64,000 nucleotides of DNA from [Mycobacterium] zoologicum (GTDB lineage Bacteria; Actinomycetota; Actinomycetes; Mycobacteriales; Mycobacteriaceae): positions 718,919 to 782,918 of the forward strand of contig NZ_CP083985.1 of NCBI RefSeq assembly GCF_020172665.1, in the 5' to 3' direction. Numbering within the stretch: position 1 is the first letter of the stretch; each line of letters opens with the position of its first letter. The translations under genes and the position numbers were made by a program. The notes beneath the pieces are model-generated. The model did no database searches, had not been told where the DNA came from, and worked only from the letters and a program-made list of their open reading frames with translations. Below are positions 58,667 through 64,000 of this stretch, piece after piece.

Positions 58667-59772
58667 CTTCCGGCATCAAGCGCATCGCGATCAGCACCGG
58701 CGGCGGTGACGCGCCCGGTCTCAACGCGGTGATCTACGCCGCGACGCTGGCCGCCCGCAACCGCGGCTGGGATGTGGTCGGCATCCGGGACGGCTTCAAC
58801 GGGATCCTGCTGTCCGACGACTACGCCGACGGTGGGCTGATCGAGCTGACCCGCAACCGGGTCCGCGGCATCATTCACCAGGGCGGCACCATCCTGGGCA
58901 GTACCAACCGGGGCAATCCGACGTCGTACCCGATGCAGCAGGCCGACGGCAGCTGGATCGAGGTGGACCGCACCGAGGAGCTGCTCGGGCGCTTCGCCGA
59001 ACACGGTATCGACGCGCTGGTGACCGTCGGCGGCGACGGATCGCTGACGATCGGAAACCATTTGCACGAGGCCGGGTTGCGCCTGGTCGGGGTGCCCAAG
59101 ACCATCGACAACGACCTGGATCGCACCGCGGCGACGTTCGGATTCGCCAGCGCGGTCGAGTTCGCCTCGGAGTGCATCGACCGGCTGTTCTCCACCGCCA
59201 CCTCGCACAGCCGGATCATCGTGGTCGAGGTGATGGGGCGCTACGCCGGTTGGATCGCCCTGCACGCCGGCATGGCCTCGGGTGTGCACGCGATCCTGAT
59301 CCCGGAGATCCCCTACCGCCTGGAGCCCATTGCCGAACTGATCGCCGAACGCGCACAACGAGGTTCGACGTACTCGATCGTGTGCGTGGCCGAGGGGGCC
59401 GTACCGGTCGGTGGCGAGCGCACCGTGGCGGCCAAGTCGGTGGGGCAGGCCGAACGCCTCGGCGGGGTGGGCGCCAAGGTGGCCGCCGAACTGGAGGCGC
59501 TGACCGGGCGGGAGTCGCGTGCGGTGGTGCTCGGCCACCTGCTGCGCGGCGGATCGCCGACCTCGCAGGACCGGCTGCTGGGGTTGCGTTTCGGGGCGGC
59601 GGCGGTGCGGGCTCTCGACGAGGGGTACAGCGGGGTGATGGTGGGGCTGAACCCGCCGACGGTGGACTATGTGCCGCTGGCCGAGGCCACCCGTCGGCAG
59701 AAAACCGTTCCGCCGGAATGTGATTCGATTCAGACCGCGCGCGATGTCGGAATCCGCTTCGGCGACGAGTAG
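58663..59772 (+). CDS. pfkA: 6-phosphofructokinase, group III type
   Basis: A 369-residue PFK: ISTGGGDAPGLNAVIYAAT at the N-terminus, TVGGDGSLTIG and PKTIDNDLDRTAATFGF, then VEVMGRYAGWIALHAGM and AEGAVPVGG. The residue after GGD is Gly, which fits ATP use (PPi enzymes have Asp), while the P-K-TIDND Lys is the one found in PPi enzymes. This Gly/Lys combination marks the actinobacterial mixed group, normally ATP-dependent. Coupled to the alcohol dehydrogenase by an ATGA overlap. Confidence 0.92.
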   Translation: MTSGIKRIAISTGGGDAPGLNAVIYAATLAARNRGWDVVGIRDGFNGILLSDDYADGGLIELTRNRVRGIIHQGGTILGSTNRGNPTSYPMQQADGSWIEVDRTEELLGRFAEHGIDALVTVGGDGSLTIGNHLHEAGLRLVGVPKTIDNDLDRTAATFGFASAVEFASECIDRLFSTATSHSRIIVVEVMGRYAGWIALHAGMASGVHAILIPEIPYRLEPIAELIAERAQRGSTYSIVCVAEGAVPVGGERTVAAKSVGQAERLGGVGAKVAAELEALTGRESRAVVLGHLLRGGSPTSQDRLLGLRFGAAAVRALDEGYSGVMVGLNPPTVDYVPLAEATRRQKTVPPECDSIQTARDVGIRFGDE

Positions 59773-59783
59773 GGGTGGGTCGA

Positions 59784-60401
59784 TCAGAACAGCACGGTGA
59801 ACCCGTGTCGCAGCACCAGATCCGCGGTCACCTCGGGGCGCCGATTAAGCGGCCACGCCTGCACCTCGAATGCCTCGGCGCCGAATAACGCATAGTTCAC
59901 CGACGTCTCCGGGGTGGTGCGCGAGCGGTAGACGATCGCGTCCGGGCACTTGGTGGGTCCGGGCCACCAGCGCCGCGCCGCGTCGGCCAGCTGTTGGCAG
60001 GTATCCCACACCGCGTCGTGCTGGCCGGTGCTGATCTGGTCGTCGACCCCCAGGGCGTCCAGGTTGCGTTCGGTGCGCAGATCGAGCACTCGCAGATGCC
60101 GTGCGGCGATCAGTCGCACCAGGTGATGCTCGCCGTGATCGGACGGGATCAGCAACCCGCTCAGCCGATAGCGTTCCCGGAACGCACCGACCAGATCGGT
60201 TGCGGCATAACGGGTCCGGAATCCTCCAGAGGTGGGGTCGAAGCGGTAACGCGGCCCGGGGAACCCGCCCCAACTCCAGTCGTCGGGATGTTGCGCATCA
60301 AGGCGCCACAGCTGCGTCCCGGCGATGACGCGCCGGCGGCGCAGGCCGGCCGGGCGGGCATCGGGCAGCGGCGCCCGGTACCCGGCGGGAAGCTCAGGCA
60401 C
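59784..60401 (-). CDS. RES-domain toxin (NAD-degrading type)
   Basis: A 205-residue RES protein: TQLWRLDAQHPDDWSWGGFP, PRYRFDPTSGGFRTRYAATD with the NAD-binding arginines and Tyr, and AIVYRSRTTPETSVNYALFG. The set matches RES toxins such as MbcT, which degrade NAD+. The GTG start overlaps the antitoxin stop by 8 bases. Unlike the pseudogene at 17205 this copy is intact. Confidence 0.87.
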   Translation of the reverse strand: MPELPAGYRAPLPDARPAGLRRRRVIAGTQLWRLDAQHPDDWSWGGFPGPRYRFDPTSGGFRTRYAATDLVGAFRERYRLSGLLIPSDHGEHHLVRLIAARHLRVLDLRTERNLDALGVDDQISTGQHDAVWDTCQQLADAARRWWPGPTKCPDAIVYRSRTTPETSVNYALFGAEAFEVQAWPLNRRPEVTADLVLRHGFTVLF

Positions 60402-60909
60402 CGAGCGAGGTCAGCAGGCGCCGGGCGGCCGCGACGGTGCTGGGAGCCCGCAGCGCCTCGGCGATCGAGACGCCGCCCAGCTCGTCATGGGTGAGCCGCA
60501 TGATCCGGTCACCGGCCAGCGGGTCGGTGCTGAACCGGCCCAGCAGCTCCAGGATCTCGGGAAGATCGGGGCGGATCCGGTCGGCGTCGAACTGCCAGGC
60601 GGGAAACCAGGTCTGGTTGCCAACCGCCGCGCCGAGGAGTTTGCCGCGGCTGCGCAACCGGTGCACGGCCTGCGGAGTGCCCAGCCGCAGCAGCGCCTGG
60701 ACCTGCGGGGTGGGCAGTGCGCCGGCCACGAAGTCGTCGGTGAGCGCGGCGCGGCGCTGGTCGTTGAGCGCGTGGGCGGCGATCCGCTCCAGGGTGCCCT
60801 GCGGCGCTGTCGGCGCGTCCAGCAGCGCGTCGAGCACCTGGGCGAAACCGGCGTCGGCACGGGCGCGTTCGGCGACCTGACGCGCGATCGGGGCGACGGT
60901 GGGGGACAT
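60394..60909 (-). CDS. RES-toxin antitoxin (Xre/MbcA/ParS-like)
   Basis: A 171-residue antitoxin, first of the pair. It has the same layout as the protein at 17604: N-terminal helices, an HTH-like TPQVQALLRLGTPQAVHRLR (about 83-102), WFPAWQFDAD, and a C-terminal toxin-binding helical part (LTHDELGGVSIAEALRAPST). The ATG at 60909 is used; direct repeats GAAACA in the upstream region (60931-60945) may be its operator. Confidence 0.8.
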   Translation of the reverse strand: MSPTVAPIARQVAERARADAGFAQVLDALLDAPTAPQGTLERIAAHALNDQRRAALTDDFVAGALPTPQVQALLRLGTPQAVHRLRSRGKLLGAAVGNQTWFPAWQFDADRIRPDLPEILELLGRFSTDPLAGDRIMRLTHDELGGVSIAEALRAPSTVAAARRLLTSLGA

Positions 60910-60928
60910 GACGCCCAGGCTACCATGA

Positions 60929-60957
60929 TTGAAACAATCGAAACAGTTTGTTAGGGT
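60929..60957 (+). promoter_or_regulatory. SigA-type promoter of the SRPBCC gene overlapping RES operator repeats
   Basis: TTGAAA (60929-60934), 17 bases, TAGGGT (60952-60957), then 8 bases to ATG 60966. The same stretch carries GAAACA-ATC-GAAACA and the palindrome ATTG-AAA-CAAT, which face the antitoxin gene on the other strand, so both genes may share control. Confidence 0.5.
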
Positions 60958-60965
60958 CAATGACC

Positions 60966-61403
60966 ATGGCCCGTGGACGCTTGGAGCACACCGCCGACAT
61001 CGCAGCGCCGCCCGAGCGCGTCACCGCGTTTCTAGCCGACCTGGTCAATTACGAAGCCCTGCACCCGATGCTGGTCAATGTCCGGGCGATTCCCGGCGGC
61101 ACCGACGGCGCCACCCGATACCTGGCTCCGCATCGCATGCGCCTGCACGGAATCCCGATCCGGTTCACCTGCCGAGTGGACCTGCGCACCGACACCCCCG
61201 GCGAGATCCGCAGCCACACCCTGCAGCGGCCCGGCATCGAAATGTGGTCCACCGTCACGGTGCGCCCACACGACGGCGGCAGCCGGCTGCACGAGCAGGT
61301 CGACATCACCGCCCCCCGGCTGCTGATGGCCACCGTGCTGCGCGACGGCGGCAACTCGCACGCCGCGATGTGGAAGAACCTGCGCGACCATTTCGAAGGC
61401 TGA
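60966..61403 (+). CDS. SRPBCC (polyketide cyclase/START-like) protein
   Basis: A 145-residue SRPBCC-fold protein: LEHTADIAAPPERVTAFLAD, then strands with HRMRLHGIPIRFTCRVDLR and a long C-terminal helix (RDGGNSHAAMWKNLRDHF). The fold binds hydrophobic ligands; function unknown. ATG at 60966 or the in-frame one at 60960. Divergent from the RES toxin-antitoxin operon. Confidence 0.83.
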   Translation: MARGRLEHTADIAAPPERVTAFLADLVNYEALHPMLVNVRAIPGGTDGATRYLAPHRMRLHGIPIRFTCRVDLRTDTPGEIRSHTLQRPGIEMWSTVTVRPHDGGSRLHEQVDITAPRLLMATVLRDGGNSHAAMWKNLRDHFEG

Positions 61404-61426
61404 GGGATACGGGCATGCTGGAGCCT

Positions 61427-61879
61427 ATGAACCGCGATGAGATCACCGAACAGATCGTGCTGGCCCGCCTCGCCAAGGGGCTGACCTGGCAGCAGTTGGC
61501 CGACGCGATCGGCAGACCGGTGGTCTGGACCACCTCGGCACTGCTGGGTCAGCAGCCCATCCCCGTCGAGTCGGGTGAGATCGTGGCCGAGCTGCTCGGG
61601 CTGGACGCCTCGGTGGTCCCGGTGCTGGCCGCGGTGCCGATGCGCGGCGGGCTTCCCACGGCGGTGCCGACCGACCCCACCATCTACCGGTTGTATGAGG
61701 CCGTGGCGGTCTACGGCCCGGCGCTCAAGGAACTGATCCACGAACAGTTCGGCGACGGCATCATGAGCGCCATCAATTTCAGCGTCGACCTGGCTCGTAA
61801 GCCGCACGCCGGCGGTGACCGGGTGGTGATCACGCTGGACGGCAAATTCCTTGCCTACGAGTGGAATTCAGCGGACTGA
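61427..61879 (+). CDS. cynS: Cyanate hydratase (cyanase)
   Basis: A 150-residue cyanase: helical N-terminal domain (LARLAKGLTWQQLADAIGRP), then the catalytic domain with TDPTIYRLYEAVAVYG (Arg and Glu of the active site) and DGIMSAINFSVDL (Ser). It converts cyanate and bicarbonate to ammonia and CO2. An ATG at 61415 would add four residues. Three bases upstream of the patatin gene, so perhaps co-transcribed. No cynT or cynR is visible. Confidence 0.93.
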   Translation: MNRDEITEQIVLARLAKGLTWQQLADAIGRPVVWTTSALLGQQPIPVESGEIVAELLGLDASVVPVLAAVPMRGGLPTAVPTDPTIYRLYEAVAVYGPALKELIHEQFGDGIMSAINFSVDLARKPHAGGDRVVITLDGKFLAYEWNSAD

Positions 61880-61882
61880 CCG

Positions 61883-62935
61883 ATGGCCGCCGTGCGCTCC
61901 GAGAAGACCCCACCGCTGACCGCCGACCTGGTGCTGTCCGGCGGGGGAGTCCGGTTCGTCGGGCTGGTCGGGGCGGCCGTCGCACTGATGGACGCCGGCT
62001 ATTCGCTGCAACGCATCTCCGGGGTGTCCGGCGGATCGGTGGTCGGCACCATCCTGGCCGCCGGCACCCAGGGCGACCAGCTGAGCCCCGCGCAGGTCAA
62101 GGAGCTGGCGCTGTCGGTGCCGCTGCGTACCTGGCGCGACGCCGCGGCACCCATCCCGGTGCTGGGCCCGGCGCTGGGGTTCCTGCGCGACAGCGGCCTG
62201 TACCGCGGTGACGTCGCCCACGCCTGGATCCGCTCCGAGCTGGCCAACCTCGGCGTACACACCTGGGGTGACCTGGCCTACGACGCCGACGACTTGCTGC
62301 CCGAGCGCCGCTACCGGGCGGTGGTCAGCGCGACCGACGTGACCACCGGCCAGCTGGTCCAGCTGCCGTGGGACTACCAGCGGGTCTACGGCCTGGACCC
62401 CGACGAACAGTCTGTCGCCGACGCGGTGCGAGCCTCGATGTCGGTGCCGTTCTTCTACCGCCCGGTGACCCTGACCAGCGCCACCGGGTGCTGCTCCACG
62501 CTCGTCGACGGCGGGGTGCTGTCGAACTTCCCGATCTATACCTTCGACCGGCCCGACGGCCGGATGCCGAAGTGGCCGACGTTCGGGGTCACCGTGGTGC
62601 CGGAGCTGTCCGGCGGCGGCGTTGGCGCGGCGTTCGGCGGGCGATGGCCGCTGCGGATGTTCGGGCAGTCACGGCTGCTGGAGGATCTGGTCGGCACCAT
62701 GCTGGCCGGCCACGACCTGACCTACCTGAATCAGCCGTGGGTCAGCGCGCGGGCCATCAAGGTCTGCCCGACCGACGTCGGCGTGCTGGACTTCGGCATC
62801 TCCCGTGAACGCCTGCAAGAGCTCTTTGACAACGGCTACGCCGCGACGGAGAAGTTCCTGTCGACCTGGGACTGGTGGTCCTACCTGGCCAGGTACCGGG
62901 CGTCTCACTACCCCGACGACGCAGGGCAGGACTGA
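61883..62935 (+). CDS. Patatin-like phospholipase
   Basis: A 350-residue patatin: oxyanion LVLSGGGVRFVGLVGA (about 16-31), nucleophile GVSGGSVVG (about 52-60, Ser54) and the Asp of DGGVLSNFPIYTF (about 211-223). It hydrolyses acyl ester bonds of lipids. The C-terminal 120 residues carry no further known domain. Converges on the following membrane protein, five bases between the stops. Confidence 0.9.
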   Translation: MAAVRSEKTPPLTADLVLSGGGVRFVGLVGAAVALMDAGYSLQRISGVSGGSVVGTILAAGTQGDQLSPAQVKELALSVPLRTWRDAAAPIPVLGPALGFLRDSGLYRGDVAHAWIRSELANLGVHTWGDLAYDADDLLPERRYRAVVSATDVTTGQLVQLPWDYQRVYGLDPDEQSVADAVRASMSVPFFYRPVTLTSATGCCSTLVDGGVLSNFPIYTFDRPDGRMPKWPTFGVTVVPELSGGGVGAAFGGRWPLRMFGQSRLLEDLVGTMLAGHDLTYLNQPWVSARAIKVCPTDVGVLDFGISRERLQELFDNGYAATEKFLSTWDWWSYLARYRASHYPDDAGQD

Positions 62936-62939
62936 CCGG

Positions 62940-63773
62940 TCAGTGCCGGTGCTTGCCCAGCTCGGCGCTGGCGTCACCGAGCCGCACCGTGATGTCGGTG
63001 TTGCCCGAGGCCTCCAGCTGCTCGCGACCGCGCAGCCGGTCCTGGATCTCGCGGGCCGCGCCGTTGATCCGCTCGATCTCGCCCCGGAACACGTCCGGGC
63101 GAGTCTCCTTGCTGGCGTAGTGGAAGTAGCTCAGCAGGCTGCGTAGCAGCTCCAGCTTCTGCTTCTCCCGCTTGGCCAGATCGTGCGTCGTCATCAACTC
63201 GACGCGGCGTACCGGGGGCAGATCACCCCAGTCCAGCGTCACCTTGTTCTCGAACCGGTTGCGCTTGCTGCGCCGCCCGAACCAGCTCTTCGGGTCCTCG
63301 GGGGTGTCGGAGTAGCTCACCGTCCCGGTGAACCGCGACTCGATGCCCTCGCCGAGCTCGGCCCGGTCGATCGCCGAGTCCCACACCGTGCGCCATTCCT
63401 GGTTGGGTGCCAGGACAGTCAGCTCTTCGGGCAGCTGCAGCGCGACCACGTCGGCGTAGCCGTCGGACGCCGTCTCATAGCGGGCCACCGTCGGCGGCTG
63501 CGCGAACGAGAACCGGATGTCATAGGCCGCGGTCTTGCCGAAGTTGCGGGCCACCAGCTCGATGACGTGCCAGTCGGCGGCGTGCGGCTCCATGAACACC
63601 GCCACATGCGGGCGGGTCTGTTCGGCCGCCGCCCGCCGATTGCGCTGCCATTGCCGATTCAGGTAGATCAGGGCAAGCACGGTGATCCCGATCGCCAGCC
63701 ACGCAGCCCACGCGAGCCAGGCCTCCGGCCCTGCGTGAACGACGTCGTACCAGCGGTCCTCGACTGATCCCAT
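62940..63773 (-). CDS. Unknown protein with one N-terminal membrane helix
   Basis: A 277-residue protein. One helix (about 20-38, WLAWAAWLAIGITVLALIYL) is followed by an RNRR stop-transfer, an immunoglobulin-like or beta-rich domain (VIELVARNFGKTAAYDIRFS) and a C-terminal coiled-coil-like helix (REIQDRLRGREQLEASG). The beta-rich part resembles domains found in hypothetical phage or membrane proteins; no function known. Confidence 0.78.
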   Translation of the reverse strand: MGSVEDRWYDVVHAGPEAWLAWAAWLAIGITVLALIYLNRQWQRNRRAAAEQTRPHVAVFMEPHAADWHVIELVARNFGKTAAYDIRFSFAQPPTVARYETASDGYADVVALQLPEELTVLAPNQEWRTVWDSAIDRAELGEGIESRFTGTVSYSDTPEDPKSWFGRRSKRNRFENKVTLDWGDLPPVRRVELMTTHDLAKREKQKLELLRSLLSYFHYASKETRPDVFRGEIERINGAAREIQDRLRGREQLEASGNTDITVRLGDASAELGKHRH

Positions 63774-63793
63774 CGACTATCCCCTCAATCCCC

Positions 63794-64000
63794 TCATCCG
63801 CCCATCAGCATGCGCCAGCGGTCCAGGCTGCCGGCGCTGAATACGTAGTTGGATCGCTTGACCTCCGAGAGTGCGGCACTCGGATCGGCCGAATACCAGT
63901 GGCCCGGAAACACCGTCGGGTCACCCGGCAGCGCGGCCAGTTGCTGCAGGCTGCGATACATCTCGTCGGAGTCGCCACCCGGGAAATCCGTCCGGCCGCA
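63794..64000 (-). CDS. Metallo-beta-lactamase-fold hydrolase, C-terminal part
   Basis: The last 68 codons of a gene that continues beyond the window. It reads CGRTDFPGGDSDEMYRSLQQ, FPGHWYSADPSAALSEV, ending SLDRWRMLMGG. The GRTDF and PGHW segments match glyoxalase II-like MBL-fold hydrolases (Asp and His metal ligands). Stop at 63794-63796; 5' end unseen. Confidence 0.85.
   Translation of the reverse strand, partial: CGRTDFPGGDSDEMYRSLQQLAALPGDPTVFPGHWYSADPSAALSEVKRSNYVFSAGSLDRWRMLMGG

Noticed and set aside
59795..59811. TGAACC followed by CGTGTC near the end of the RES toxin gene as a SigL promoter
   Set aside because: The two hexamers are adjacent with no 16-base spacer and lie inside the coding sequence.
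1..64000. CRISPR array, prophage, insertion sequence, origin of replication
   Set aside because: No regularly spaced repeats, transposase, integrase, phage structural genes, DnaA-box cluster or flanking inverted/direct repeats were seen beyond the items listed.

Overview
The window is high-GC actinobacterial DNA that reads as the chromosome of a mycobacterium, most likely an environmental Mycolicibacterium-type species. Reasons: a SigL/RslA pair nearly identical in layout to that of M. tuberculosis, a complete recC-recB-recD operon, a PknF-like Ser/Thr kinase, an MmpL13-like MMPL transporter, a WS/DGAT acyltransferase, many GTG starts, 4-base GTGA/ATGA gene overlaps and many apparently leaderless genes with a TAnnnT -10 about 6-7 bases before the start codon. 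No insertion sequence, prophage, rRNA or CRISPR array was seen.

Layout. 0-5.5 kb: end of tRNA-Tyr, a PPOX-family protein, a Ser/Thr kinase, a methyltransferase behind a possible IdeR box, DUF309, galT, galK. 5.5-10.7 kb: a flavin monooxygenase, a pseudokinase-flippase membrane protein, an SDR and an ankyrin-repeat protein. 10.7-13.8 kb: genes preceded by PafBC-type (DNA damage) promoters, including an ADP-ribosylglycohydrolase/dual-specificity phosphatase fusion whose GTGA junction with the next gene is destroyed by one base. 13.8-18.1 kb: thioesterase, a tiny RHH protein, selO, a methyltransferase, and a RES toxin pseudogene with its antitoxin still open.

18.2-26.3 kb is the most striking region. 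It holds an MMPL transporter, a type III polyketide synthase/ICMT methyltransferase/flavoprotein operon (the phenolic-lipid srsABC layout), and a four-gene operon: a stand-alone sigma region 4 protein, an anti-sigma zinc finger fused to a full carotenoid cleavage oxygenase, sigL, and rslA. Three promoters here fit the SigL consensus (TGAACC-N16-CGTGTC): one exact in front of the four-gene operon, and a back-to-back pair serving the transporter and the polyketide synthase. The picture is one self-contained SigL regulon in which a carotenoid- or apocarotenoid-handling anti-sigma-like protein may feed into control of lipid or quinone synthesis and export.

26.3-34.8 kb: a secreted-type serine protease and a membrane protein, then a degraded defence-like stretch with a DUF1998-like remnant, a DUF433/DUF5615 toxin-antitoxin pair, a PLD-helicase-DUF3427 protein, a YoeB C-terminal fragment, and an MNT/HepT pair with a frameshifted HepT. 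34.8-45.9 kb: SEC-C protein, coiled-coil protein, WS/DGAT with a degenerate active site, a DUF2182/DUF1326/flavin-reductase operon, P450, a 44-residue membrane peptide, SDRs. 45.9-64 kb: prfC, NYN protein, VapBC, recCBD under a PafBC-type promoter, Zn-alcohol dehydrogenase and phosphofructokinase, an intact RES toxin-antitoxin pair, SRPBCC protein, cyanase, patatin, and the end of a metallo-beta-lactamase-fold protein.

All functional calls are by eye from motifs and remembered families; no search or computation was run.
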